Source: DAISKN01 sp963716925 (lineage in GTDB: Bacteria; Acidobacteriota; Vicinamibacteria; Marinacidobacterales; SMYC01). Taken from it: 64,000 nt of DNA. Position 1 is the first letter of the stretch. Each line of letters begins with the position of its first letter. The stretch covers positions 186,001-250,000 of the forward strand of contig CAVQUX010000015.1 in assembly GCA_963716925.1 (NCBI GenBank). Direction: 5' to 3'. A program made the position numbers and the translations under genes. The notes under the pieces were generated by a model, which saw only the letters and a list, made by a program, of their open reading frames with translations, did not search any database and had not been told where the DNA came from. Below, piece after piece: positions 7,825 to 15,879 of the stretch.

Positions 7825-8760
7825 TCAATTCGCGCGAGGCGCGTAGTAGCCGAGCTTCGTGCGGACGATGAGATCCGGAAACCCCGTCTGGACGACCACC
7901 CTCCGCCAGGACCCATCCCTTTTCGGGTTGTTGGAGATGTAGCCGAGGTTGTACTGGCTTTTGAGCTCGGTCGATATCCTCTCGTAAACGGAAGCGAGCT
8001 CCTGAATCTCGTTCGGAAAGAACCACTGGCCCCCCGTCTCTTCGGCGAGCTTCTTCAGAACGTGCTCCGCTTCGGAGAACGCGCGCCCTCGCCGCGCGTT
8101 GGGCCTCCTCAGAGAAATGGTGTAGACGACGACGTCCGTGTCCTTGGTGAGCTCCATCACCTGCTCGAAGGTCACCAGGGAGCTCGTGTCCTCCCCGTCG
8201 GAGAGAACGACGATCGCCTGCCGCCGGATGTCCTCCCGCCGGCGGTTCAGGTTCTTGAGCGCGACATAGAGGGCGTTGTAGAGACTCGTGGTGCCGCCGG
8301 CCTGCGTCATGCGGATCGCCCTGGCGAGCTTCTCGGTATCGGCGGTAAAGGGCTGGAGCACGGTCTGCTTGCTTCCGAACTCCATCACCTCGGTGACGTC
8401 GTCGGTCTTCATCGTCTGGACGAAGTTGACCGCGGCCTCCTGGGCGAAGCTCAGTTTTTCGTCCATGCTGGCGCTGGTGTCCAGTAGGAGCGTCATGCGA
8501 ATCGGAAGATCTTCACGGGAGAAGACCGAGACCTCCTGAGAGATCCCGTCCTCGTAGACGGCGAAGTCTTTCTGCAGCAGCTCGGTGACGAAGCGACTGC
8601 GAGCGTCGGTGACGGTGACGTTGAGCGAGATGAGGTCGACCGTTACCCGGAACTGGTACCGGTCCTCCTGTTTCGGCTCCTGCTCCTGGGAGCCCGTCGG
8701 AGCGGCGCAAACGGCCCACCCGACGACCGCCATCGTCCAGACGAGTGAGAATCTCCCCAT
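7825..8760 (-). CDS. Secreted VWA-domain protein (VWFA-related, acidobacterial type)
   Basis: A 311-residue protein with an N-terminal signal peptide (MGRFSLVWTMAVVGWAVCAA). Residues 40-80 form the conserved VTVTDARSRFVTELLQKDF pre-domain with YEDGISQEVSVF, followed by a von Willebrand A domain with the MIDAS motif DTSASM and later LSDGEDTSS. This architecture matches the VWFA-related family repeatedly found in Acidobacteriota. The C-terminus ends YNLGYISN...GYYAPR, as in that family. The function is unknown; metal-dependent adhesion outside the membrane is the usual guess. The ATG at 8760 is chosen for its signal peptide; a longer frame upstream overlaps the mog gene and is spurious. Confidence 0.87.
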   Translation of the reverse strand: MGRFSLVWTMAVVGWAVCAAPTGSQEQEPKQEDRYQFRVTVDLISLNVTVTDARSRFVTELLQKDFAVYEDGISQEVSVFSREDLPIRMTLLLDTSASMDEKLSFAQEAAVNFVQTMKTDDVTEVMEFGSKQTVLQPFTADTEKLARAIRMTQAGGTTSLYNALYVALKNLNRRREDIRRQAIVVLSDGEDTSSLVTFEQVMELTKDTDVVVYTISLRRPNARRGRAFSEAEHVLKKLAEETGGQWFFPNEIQELASVYERISTELKSQYNLGYISNNPKRDGSWRRVVVQTGFPDLIVRTKLGYYAPRAN

Positions 8761-8800
8761 GGTGATCGAAAAGGGCCACGCTCCTTCGCGCGCGTTACCC

Positions 8801-8816
8801 ACTATAGCTTTATACT
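8801..8816. promoter_or_regulatory. Back-to-back divergent -10 elements for the VWA and mog genes
   Basis: ACTATA at 8801-8806 reads TATAGT on the minus strand and could serve the VWA gene at 8760. TATACT at 8811-8816 on the plus strand precedes the mog gene at 8839. The two hexamers are four bases apart, so the transcripts would begin back to back. Confidence 0.45.
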
Positions 8817-8838
8817 TCGGGGGGAGCCAGACTCGACT

Positions 8839-9339
8839 ATGACCACCGCTTCGACGAGGCGCGCGGCGGCGGTGCTGACGGTGAGCGACGGCGTCGCCGC
8901 GGGGGCGCGGCTGGACGTTTCCGGAGACGTCGCCGCCGTCGAGCTCAGGAAGCTCGGATTTTCGATCCTCCACCGCTCCGTGGTGCCGGACGAGAAGGCG
9001 CGCATCGAAGCGGAGATTCGCGCCTGGGTCGTGGGCGGCGCCGTCGATCTCGTGCTCACCACGGGCGGCACCGGCCTCGGACCCCGCGACGTCACCCCGG
9101 AAGCCGTCCGTCGAATCCTCGATCGCGAGATTCCCGGGTACGGGGAGCTCCTCCGTTCGAGCGGTCTCGCTCACACGCCAATGGCGGTCCTGGCGCGAAG
9201 CCTCGCGGGAAACATCGGCTCCGTCCTCGTCGTGGTCCTCCCCGGGAGCCCCAAAGCGGTTTCGCAGGGGATCGCGGTGCTCGCTCCGACCTTGACCCAC
9301 GCCCTGCAGCTGCTAGCCGGGGATACGGGCCATTCCTAG
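8839..9339 (+). CDS. Molybdenum cofactor biosynthesis protein MoaB/Mog (molybdopterin adenylyltransferase family)
   Basis: A 166-residue MoCF-domain protein. The motifs are AAVLTVSDGVAAGARLDVSG at the N-terminus, VDLVLTTGGTGLGPRDVTPE in the centre and VVVLPGSPKAVSQG near the C-terminus, which together form the molybdopterin-binding site of MoaB/MogA. Known: MogA adenylylates molybdopterin before metal insertion, and MoaB homologues can do the same. The length fits the family. A GGGGGGAG stretch precedes the ATG by about 13 bases. moaE and moaD are 16 kb away at 25.2 kb, so the pathway is scattered. Confidence 0.88.
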   Translation: MTTASTRRAAAVLTVSDGVAAGARLDVSGDVAAVELRKLGFSILHRSVVPDEKARIEAEIRAWVVGGAVDLVLTTGGTGLGPRDVTPEAVRRILDREIPGYGELLRSSGLAHTPMAVLARSLAGNIGSVLVVVLPGSPKAVSQGIAVLAPTLTHALQLLAGDTGHS

Positions 9340-9391
9340 TACGTCCCTCCAAAAGCGGGGGCGAAGTGAGCTCTGGGGAGGGAAGACTTCT

Positions 9392-9470
9392 AAACGCAAA
9401 GGCGCAAAGGCGCAAAGAAGAAAGGGGATTTTCTTTGCGTCTTTGCGTCCTTGCGTCTTTGCGTTTTTTT
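9392..9470. repeat. CGCAAAG/CTTTGCG inverted-repeat element
   Basis: Three tandem CGCAAAG-like units on the left (aaacgcaaaggcgcaaaggcg) face four complementary CTTTGCGT-like units on the right, separated by about ten bases, and the element ends in TTTTTTT (9464-9470). The RNA would fold into a long imperfect hairpin with a U tract, so it may terminate the mog transcript. The pattern looks like a dispersed repeat rather than a unique terminator. The remainder of 9340-9605 shows nothing else. Confidence 0.65.
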
Positions 9471-9605
9471 CCCCCTCCTCCCGGGGTGCGGACCGGCCGT
9501 TAGATTCCGGGTTGTCAGGGAAATCGAGGAGCGATACGATGGCGCCCGAGGACGATGGTGCCAGAAGGATCGTCCACCGGCTTACATCAGGAGCGGACAC
9601 CTTTC

Positions 9606-9914
9606 ATGGCACACGCCTCCCGCCGCCGATACCACCGGGTGGATTCCGTGGGGAGATGCTTCGCGCAGCTCGGTGACGGTTGGGAGGCCTCGGTCCTGAA
9701 CGTCAGCCTCGGCGGCATGCTGCTTCGCCTGAGGCGTCTACTGACTCCCGGTTCGGCCTACGTCATCAAGCTCCTGTTCGAGAACCAGTTAGCGGTGGTG
9801 CAGGCGCGGGTGGTACGCGTCGATCGCGCGGAAGAGGACTGTCTCGCAGGGATGGAGTTTCTCTCGATGTCGGAGGAGGACGCCGGTCGGCTTCGAGGCT
9901 ACGTCCGCCGATAG
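9606..9914 (+). CDS. Stand-alone PilZ-domain protein
   Basis: A 102-residue single-domain PilZ protein. The N-terminus SRRRYHRVDSVGRC gives the arginine cluster and NVSLGGMLL the (D/N)xSxxG loop of the c-di-GMP site. The ATG at 9606 lies 12 bases after AGGAG and puts the arginine cluster at residues 5-7, as in compact PilZ proteins. A start at 9555 would add 17 residues with no family resemblance. It is followed 110 bases later by the DksA/TraR-like gene. The partner pathway is unknown. Confidence 0.85.
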   Translation: MAHASRRRYHRVDSVGRCFAQLGDGWEASVLNVSLGGMLLRLRRLLTPGSAYVIKLLFENQLAVVQARVVRVDRAEEDCLAGMEFLSMSEEDAGRLRGYVRR

Positions 9915-10024
9915 CCGCTGCCCCCGGCTTGCCCCGTCCATTTCGGCGATCTATAATGACTGATTTCGGGCCAACAGGGCTGCAACAAATGCACTCACCG
10001 CAGCGAGGGCGAGCATCTGGAGCT

Positions 10025-10387
10025 ATGAAATCGGACGTGGTAATGAAGAAAACCGACCTGGCACAGCACAAGAAGGCGCTTCTGGAGAAGAAGCAGGACC
10101 TCGAGCGGTCCATCGGCATGAAGGGTATGCTCACCGGCGGGGCGCCGACCGACGGGCACGGTGACTTCGCCGATCGCTCCGCCGCCGCGAATGAAGAAGA
10201 GATCAGCATCCAGCTCAAGCAGACCGATGCGAAGCTCCTTCGCGCGATCGAAGACGCCCTGGCGCGAGTGGAAGCCGGTACCTACGGCATCTGCGTCGAT
10301 TGCGAAGAAGAGATCTCGGCCGCGCGGTTGAAGGCCGTCCCCTGGACCAAGGTCTGCATCTCCTGCAAAGAGAAGCAGTACAGCTAG
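10025..10387 (+). CDS. DksA/TraR-family zinc-finger protein
   Basis: A 120-residue protein. The first 75 residues are helical and charged, a likely coiled-coil hairpin, and are followed by the DksA-type C4 zinc finger CVDCEEEISAARLKAVP...CISC near residues 92-115. Known: such proteins bind the RNA polymerase secondary channel and modulate rRNA and amino-acid promoters, often with ppGpp. The tip motif differs from canonical DksA (DxxDxA): here HGDFADRSAAANEEE is seen, where FADRSA/DFAD occupies the corresponding site. The ATG at 10025 follows GGAG closely, and a second ATG at 10043 is possible. A TATAAT-like element lies at about 9952. Confidence 0.88.
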   Translation: MKSDVVMKKTDLAQHKKALLEKKQDLERSIGMKGMLTGGAPTDGHGDFADRSAAANEEEISIQLKQTDAKLLRAIEDALARVEAGTYGICVDCEEEISAARLKAVPWTKVCISCKEKQYS

Positions 10388-10417
10388 ACCTCGTCCCTTC
10401 CTGATACACTCCCGCCC

Positions 10418-11209
10418 GTGGACCTCGGTTTCGCGGGGAAGGTCGCGCTGATCACCGGAGCGAGCCGGGGTCTCGGCAGAGCGGTCGCCGACCTCCTCGC
10501 CTCGGAAGGCGCCTCGATCGCCATCGCCGCCCGCGACCCGGAAGCCCTCGATGCCGCCGCGCGCGAAGTTCGCGCGCGATCCGGAGCCGACGTTTTCTCC
10601 CGGCCGACCGACGTCACCCGCGAGGACCAGGTCTCGGCGCTCGTCGACGGAGTCCTGGGCAGGTTCGGCAGGATCGACGCGCTCGTGGCGAACGCCGGCG
10701 GGCCTCCCGCGAGCCGTTTCGAGACCACCGGGCTCGCCGACTGGAAGAACGGCATCGACCTGAGCCTTCTCTCGACCGTCCTCCTCTGTCGTGCGGTGGT
10801 CCCCCGCATGAAAGAGCAGCGATCGGGACGGATCGTGGCCGTGACTTCCATCTCGGTGAAACAGCCGGTGGAGGGTCTAATCCTTTCGAACACCGCCCGC
10901 GCGGGCGTCGTCGGTCTCATGAAGACCCTCTCGAACGAGCTCGGACCCTTCGGAATCGGCGTCAACGTCGTCTGCCCCGGCTATACCCGCACCGACCGGC
11001 TCGTCGAGCTCGCTTCCCGACTCAGCCAGCAGGAAGGCGTTCCCCCCGAGTCGATCTACGCGCGGTGGACGAGCCAGATTCCCCTCGGTCGCCTGGGAGC
11101 GCCGGAGGAGTTCGCGTCCGTCGTCGCCTTTCTCTGCTCCGACCGGGCGAGCTACGTGACCGGCACCTGCCTTCAGGTGGACGGAGGCGTCGTTAAGGGA
11201 GTCTTCTGA
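10418..11209 (+). CDS. SDR-family oxidoreductase lacking the canonical YxxxK
   Basis: A 263-residue classical-type SDR fold. The cofactor motif is TGASRGLGRA at residues 14-23, followed by ANAGG in place of NNAG and a serine in AVTSISV. At the catalytic site the usual Y-x3-K is replaced: the segment reads ILSNTARAGVVGL, so the tyrosine position is serine and the lysine position is arginine. Known: a subgroup of SDRs annotated as 3-oxoacyl reductase-like carries such SNxxR variants, so their chemistry is uncertain. The GTG start at 10418 lies seven bases after TACACT. It sits just upstream of the nuo promoter and is probably a separate unit. Confidence 0.85.
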   Translation: MDLGFAGKVALITGASRGLGRAVADLLASEGASIAIAARDPEALDAAAREVRARSGADVFSRPTDVTREDQVSALVDGVLGRFGRIDALVANAGGPPASRFETTGLADWKNGIDLSLLSTVLLCRAVVPRMKEQRSGRIVAVTSISVKQPVEGLILSNTARAGVVGLMKTLSNELGPFGIGVNVVCPGYTRTDRLVELASRLSQQEGVPPESIYARWTSQIPLGRLGAPEEFASVVAFLCSDRASYVTGTCLQVDGGVVKGVF

Positions 11210-11212
11210 CTT

Positions 11213-11239
11213 GTCCGCCGTAGCCTCGCGAAGGCGGAC
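11213..11239 (+). terminator. Stem-loop after the SDR gene (no U tract)
   Basis: GTCCGCC (11213-11219) pairs perfectly with GGCGGAC (11233-11239) around a 13-base loop, four bases after the SDR stop. No run of T follows, so it may act as a weak terminator or an mRNA 3' end stabiliser rather than a complete intrinsic terminator. Confidence 0.45.
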
Positions 11240-11303
11240 GAGTCGAGAGCCATAAATCCCGTTCTATCAAGGCCTAATGAGAAACTTGCCCTCCCGCGAT
11301 TTC

Positions 11304-11332
11304 TTGACAACAATGATGCCCGGTGCTATAAG
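11304..11332 (+). promoter_or_regulatory. Near-consensus sigma-70 promoter for the nuo-atp operon
   Basis: TTGACA (11304-11309) is a perfect -35 hexamer. After 17 bases comes TATAAG (11327-11332), one mismatch from the -10 consensus. Transcription should start near 11340 and yield a leader of about 100 bases before the nuoL GTG at 11443. Confidence 0.85.
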
Positions 11333-11340
11333 TTGCCGCT

Positions 11341-11405
11341 CGTTTTGGAGTGCTTCGAGGTTCCAAACGTCCTTCAAGGCCTTTCTGTCTTCGAGTTGTC
11401 TCGAA
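11341..11405 (+). promoter_or_regulatory. nuoL leader with two inverted repeats, one matching the XRE operator
   Basis: First repeat: CGTTTTGGA (11341-11349) faces TCCAAACG around position 11362-11369, complementary except for one bulged base. Second repeat: TTCGAG-ttgt-CTCGAA (11390-11405), perfect arms. The second differs by one spacer base from the palindrome at 4016-4032 in front of the XRE regulator gene. Both lie downstream of the predicted start site, so a repressor bound here would act as a roadblock, or the RNA hairpins could act directly. Confidence 0.55.
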
Positions 11406-11442
11406 TTTCCAATCGCCCTGGGTTAATTAGCGAGCTTTCGCC

Positions 11443-13529
11443 GTGAGTGAACTGTTCTGGCTGATTCCTCTCATCCCCGGCGCCGGCGCCCTCATCAACG
11501 GGCTCTTCGGAAAGCGACTTCCGAAGAGCGCGGTCGCCTTCATCGCCTGCGGAGTGGTCGCCCTTTCCTTTCTGATCGCCGCCTCGTGCTTTTTCGGCGT
11601 GTTCGTCGCCCAGGGATCGGAGTCGGTCCTGGAAAAGACCCTCTTCGGCTGGATCCCCGGGATGAGCGTGCCTTCGGCGGACGGCTCCACCAAGGACTTT
11701 GTCGTCGACTGGAGCTATCGGCTCGATTCGCTGTCGATGGTCATGGTGCTCGTCGTCTCCGGGGTCGGGTTTCTGATCCATCTGTACTCCGTCGGTTACA
11801 TGAGCCACGACCCCGGCTTCTGGCGTTTCTTCACCTACCTCAACATGTTCACGTTCTTCATGTTGAACCTGGTGCTGGGAGCGAACTTCCTTATCGCCTT
11901 CATCGGGTGGGAAGGAGTCGGGCTCTGCTCGTACCTCCTCATCGGCTTCTGGTTCGACGGGATTCCGCCGCGAACGCCGGAAAGAAGGCGTTCATCGTCA
12001 ACCGCATCGGCGACGCGGGGTTCGTCCTCGCGATCATGCTCATCTTCTTTCAATTCGGATCCGTCGATTTCTATCAGGTGATGCAGGGCGTGGCTTCGCG
12101 CTTCGATTCTCCCGAGGTCGGCTTCGGAGTGCTCTCGGCGATCGGTCTTCTTCTCTTCGTCGGCGCCACGGGAAAGTCGGCGCAGATTCCGCTCTACGTC
12201 TGGCTTCCCGATGCGATGGAGGGTCCGACTCCGGTTTCCGCCCTCATCCACGCCGCCACCATGGTGACCGCGGGCGTCTACATGACCGCGCGCTGCGGCG
12301 TCCTCTACGCGCACGCGCCCGCGGCTTTGTCGGTGGTCGCGGCCATCGGCTGCGCGACCGCGTTCTTCGCCGCCTCGATAGGGCTCTTTCAGAACGACAT
12401 CAAGCGCGTCCTCGCGTACTCCACCGTCTCGCAGCTCGGCTTCATGTTCCTCGGCGCGGGAGTAGGGGCTTTCGCAGCCTCCATCTTCCACTTGATGACC
12501 CACGCCTTTTTCAAGGCCTGCCTGTTCCTGGGCTCGGGAAGCGTCATCCACTCGATGGAGCACGCCGAGCACGCCTCCGGCGGACACCGCCACTACACCG
12601 AGATGCAGGACATGAGGAACATGGGCGGTCTGTTCGCCCACATGCCCTGGACGGCGCGGACGTTCATCGTGGCGACGATCGCCATCGCCGGGATTCCTCC
12701 CCTCGCGGGCTTCGTGAGCAAGGACGAGATCCTCTGGCGCGCGACCGGAGGCGGGCACTTGACGCCGCTCTGGATCGTCGCCGCCCTCGCGGCGGGCATG
12801 ACCGCGTTCTACATGACCCGCCAGGTCATCCTCACGTTCTTCGGAAAGTTCCGCGGCGGGGAAAAGATGGAGAAGCATCTCCACGAAGCTCCGCCGGTGA
12901 TGTGGGTTCCGCTTGTGGTCCTCGCCCTCGGCTCGATACTCGCCGGTTGGGTCGGCTGGCCCCACTTCCTCGGCGGGCACAACCGCATCGAGAGCTTCCT
13001 CGAGCCCGCCATCATGGCGGGGACGCATCCGGCCGCGGAAGCGGCCGCCCACGAAGCGAGCGCGGCCCTCGAGTGGACGTTCATGCTGATCTCCGTCGCC
13101 ATCGCCGCGACGGGAATCTTCCTGGCCTATCGGACGTACTGGACGAACGCGAAAGCCGACGAGTCGATCGCGCGCTCCTGGCCCGCGTTCTACCGAACGC
13201 TCTACAACAAGTACTACGTGGACGAGATCTACGGGGCCACGGTGGTCGCGGGTACCCTCGAAGGCGCCAAGGGACTCAACACCTTCGACGCCGAAGTCAT
13301 CGATGGAGCGGTCAACGCCGCTGCGAACCTCACCGTCGGCGCCGCGGACCTCTCTTCGCTCGCCGACGCGAGCCTGGTCGACGGCGCGGTGAACGCGGTC
13401 TGGAAGATATTCGCCCAGCTGTCCAACCTCTTTCGGCAGGTGCAGACGGGTCTCATCCAGAACTATGCCCTGATGATGCTCTTCGGCGTCGGCATCCTGG
13501 TCGGGTTCTTCTATATCTATTTCTGGTAG
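11443..13529 (+). CDS. nuoL: NADH-quinone oxidoreductase subunit L (one frameshift)
   Basis: A complex I antiporter-like membrane subunit of about 695 residues. The N-terminal part reads MSELFWLIPLIPGAGALING and runs to GWEGVGLCSYLLIGFWFD. The reading frame then changes by one base near 11958, after which AGKKAFIVNRIGDAGF, WLPDAMEGPTPVSALIHAAT and VTAGVYM follow, all NuoL hallmarks. Adding one C (GACCGGGAT instead of GACGGGAT) restores a single frame of 696 codons. Known: NuoL is the distal proton-pumping subunit with the long lateral helix. It opens the operon behind the promoter at 11304, and nuoM starts 12 bases after it. A sequencing error is the more likely reason for the shift, because the rest is well conserved. 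Confidence 0.92.
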
Positions 13530-13541
13530 AGGACGAGGTTC

Positions 13542-15128
13542 ATGCTCGAGAACAATCCCTTCGGCTTCAACATCCTCTCGCTGGTGGTCTGGTTTCCCAC
13601 CCTGGGAGCGGTCGCGATCCTCTTCGGATTGAAGAAGACCCAGGAGAACGCGATCAAGTGGGCGGCGAACGCGATTTTTCTCGTGAGCTTCTTGATCTCG
13701 CTGCCGCTCTGGACCTCCTTCGACAACAACGGACCCCAGTTCCAGTACAAGGAAGTCTACGAGTGGATCCCCACGATCGGGGTCCAGTACCACCTCGGGC
13801 TCGACGGCATCAGCCTTCTGCTGGTGATGATGACGACGCTCCTCGGTTTCATCGCCTGCCTGTCCTCGTGGGACGCCATCACCGACCGGGTGAAGCAGTA
13901 CTACATCTTTCTGCTCCTTCTGCAGACGGGCATGCTCGGGGTCTTCGTCTCCCTCGATTTCTTCCTGTTTTACGTGTTCTGGGAAGTGATGCTGGTCCCG
14001 ATGTACTTCCTCATCGGCGTCTGGGGAGGTCCGCGGAAGCTCTACGCCGCGATCAAGTTCTTCCTGTACACCCTGGTGGGGAGCGTCCTCATGCTCCTCG
14101 GTATCCTCGCTCTCTATTTCGCGTACTACCAAGCGACCGGGGTCTACACGTTCGACATAACGCAGCTCTGGACCGCGGACTACGCGCCCGGGCTCCAGTT
14201 CTGGGTCTTCGTCGCGTTCTACATCGGCTTCGCCATCAAGGTCCCGATGTTTCCCTTCCACACCTGGCTTCCCGACGCCCACGTGGAGGCGCCGACGGCG
14301 GGATCGGTGATTCTGGCGGGCGTTCTCCTGAAGATGGGAACTTACGGCTTCGTCCGATTCTCGCTCCCTCTTCTGCCCGACGCGAGTCGCGATGCGGTCT
14401 GGTGGGTGCTTGCGTTTGCGGTCATCGGGATCATCTACGGCGCTCTCGTGGCCCTGGTGCAGCCCGACTGGAAGAAGCTCGTCGCCTACAGCTCGGTGAG
14501 CCACCTGGGATTCGTGATGCTCGGGATCTTCGCGCTCACGGAGCTCGGCCTCCAGGGCGGGATCCTCCAGATGATCAACCACGGCCTTTCGACCGGCGGC
14601 CTGTTCCTGATCGTGGGGATCATGTACGAGCAGACCCACACCCGGGCGATCTCCGCCTACGGCGGCATCGCGAAGGTGGTGCCGGTGTTCGCGGCGCTCT
14701 TTCTCGTCATCGCCCTCGCCTCGATGGGGCTTCCGCTCCTGAACGGGTTCATCGGGGAGTTCATGATTCTCCAGGGCACGTTCGCGAGCCCCCACGCCGG
14801 CTGGCGCTACGCCGCGTTCGCGGTCTCGGGGATCGTGCTCGGAGCGGCGTACCTGCTCTGGCTCTACCAGCGGCTCATGTTCGGCAAACTCGACAAGCCG
14901 GAGAACGAGAAGCTGCGGGACGTCACCTGGCGCGAGCACGCGACGCTTCTTCCTCTGGTCGCCCTCTGCGTCTGGATCGGGGTCTATCCCAAGCCGTTTC
15001 TCGATCCCCTCCGGGTTCCCGTTCGGGCCATCGTGGAGCGTATCGAGCCGGCCGAAAGATTCGCGGGGAAGCCGACGGCGCCGCCACCGGCCGAGACCCG
15101 TAAGAAGAGCGCCGCCGGCGACAATTAG
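13542..15128 (+). CDS. nuoM: NADH-quinone oxidoreductase subunit M
   Basis: A 528-residue polytopic protein, full length for NuoM. Signatures include YHLGLDGISLLLVMMTTLLG, FWEVMLVPMYFLIG with the membrane glutamate, KVPMFPFHTWLPDAHVEAPT and the lysine-containing DWKKLVAYSSVSHLGFVMLG. Known: NuoM is a proton-translocating Mrp-antiporter-like subunit of complex I. It follows nuoL by 12 bases. The expected third member, nuoN, is absent: the next gene, six bases later, is an ATP synthase accessory gene. The C-terminal 35 residues are an uncommon charged tail ending in ETRKKSAAGDN. Confidence 0.95.
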   Translation: MLENNPFGFNILSLVVWFPTLGAVAILFGLKKTQENAIKWAANAIFLVSFLISLPLWTSFDNNGPQFQYKEVYEWIPTIGVQYHLGLDGISLLLVMMTTLLGFIACLSSWDAITDRVKQYYIFLLLLQTGMLGVFVSLDFFLFYVFWEVMLVPMYFLIGVWGGPRKLYAAIKFFLYTLVGSVLMLLGILALYFAYYQATGVYTFDITQLWTADYAPGLQFWVFVAFYIGFAIKVPMFPFHTWLPDAHVEAPTAGSVILAGVLLKMGTYGFVRFSLPLLPDASRDAVWWVLAFAVIGIIYGALVALVQPDWKKLVAYSSVSHLGFVMLGIFALTELGLQGGILQMINHGLSTGGLFLIVGIMYEQTHTRAISAYGGIAKVVPVFAALFLVIALASMGLPLLNGFIGEFMILQGTFASPHAGWRYAAFAVSGIVLGAAYLLWLYQRLMFGKLDKPENEKLRDVTWREHATLLPLVALCVWIGVYPKPFLDPLRVPVRAIVERIEPAERFAGKPTAPPPAETRKKSAAGDN

Positions 15129-15134
15129 GCCGCC

Positions 15135-15395
15135 ATGCCCGAGGAACCGGTCCCCGCTGTTTCCCAGCGGGCCCGGTGGGCTCTGCTCACGAGCATCGGG
15201 ATCATGTTCCCGGTCTCGATCACTCTGGGCGCCGCCTTCGGTTACTTCATCGATCGAAAGCTGGGGACCCTCCCCTGGTTCTCGGCCATCTTCCTCATGT
15301 TCGGGATCGCGGCGGCCTTCATAAACCTCTTCAAGACGCTCGACAAGTTCGAAAAGCTCGATGCCGAAAGCCAGAAGCCGAGCCCCCCGAGTTGA
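15135..15395 (+). CDS. atpZ: AtpZ/AtpI-family ATP synthase accessory protein
   Basis: An 86-residue protein with two membrane helices, approximately residues 15-38 (WALLTSIGIMFPVSITLGAA) and 48-68 (FSAIFLMFGIAAAFINLF), separated by the GYFIDRKLGT turn that is diagnostic of AtpZ/AtpQ-like proteins (Pfam AtpZ/AtpI family). Known: such proteins assist assembly of the ATP synthase rotor or its cation supply. It lies six bases after nuoM and overlaps the next gene at its stop codon, so all belong to one operon. Confidence 0.85.
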   Translation: MPEEPVPAVSQRARWALLTSIGIMFPVSITLGAAFGYFIDRKLGTLPWFSAIFLMFGIAAAFINLFKTLDKFEKLDAESQKPSPPS

Positions 15396-15787
15396 GCTCC
15401 GACCCCGAGGCTTCCGAGCGCCGGCTGCGGCGCATCTGCTGGCTCCTGGTGCTGCTCCTCTCCGTCGCCAGCCTTCCGTTCGGAGTCGGTTTCGCGGGGG
15501 CGGTCCTCGCGGGCGGGGTCCTGTCGGCCCTCAACATGGAAGGCCTGGCTCGCATGGTCCGTCTCGTCACCTCCCGGAACTCCGATCGAGCTTCCTGGCT
15601 CGCCGTCGTTGGTGTGGGTTTTCGTTACCTCTTGTTGGGAGTTGGTCTCTTTGTTATAGTTAGCGTTTGGCGTGTCAACGTGCTGGCTCTCAGCCTGGGT
15701 CTGTCCGCGCCTGCTGCGGCGGTTTTTTGGGAGCTCGCCCGCGACACGCTGAGGGAGTTTCGGAGCCATAGCGACATCGACACCTAG
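15392..15787 (+). CDS. atpI: ATP synthase subunit I-like protein
   Basis: A 131-residue protein with four predicted membrane helices (residues about 15-31, 33-52, 75-97 and 100-120), matching the small AtpI/ATP-synthase-I family. It begins with a TTG at 15392 that overlaps the atpZ stop (TTGA), a typical coupled start, and no better start is visible before the first helix. Known: AtpI helps assemble the c-ring and may take up cations. Its sequence is weakly conserved, so the name rests mainly on membrane topology and position directly between atpZ and atpB. Confidence 0.75.
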   Translation: MSSDPEASERRLRRICWLLVLLLSVASLPFGVGFAGAVLAGGVLSALNMEGLARMVRLVTSRNSDRASWLAVVGVGFRYLLLGVGLFVIVSVWRVNVLALSLGLSAPAAAVFWELARDTLREFRSHSDIDT

Positions 15788-15879
15788 CCCCCGCCCTCGC
15801 CGAGCCTTGAGCCTTCATCGGAATCTCCCGGGATACGCAAGGCCGGCTCGCGCGCGCGCGGATCGTTGAACGCGGCAAC

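Noticed and set aside
11835..14939. A 1034-codon open frame on the minus strand opposite nuoL and nuoM
   Set aside because: Its translation is charged and repetitive (EEHEDAPHQ-like) and has no family features; it is a GC-rich shadow of conserved plus-strand genes.
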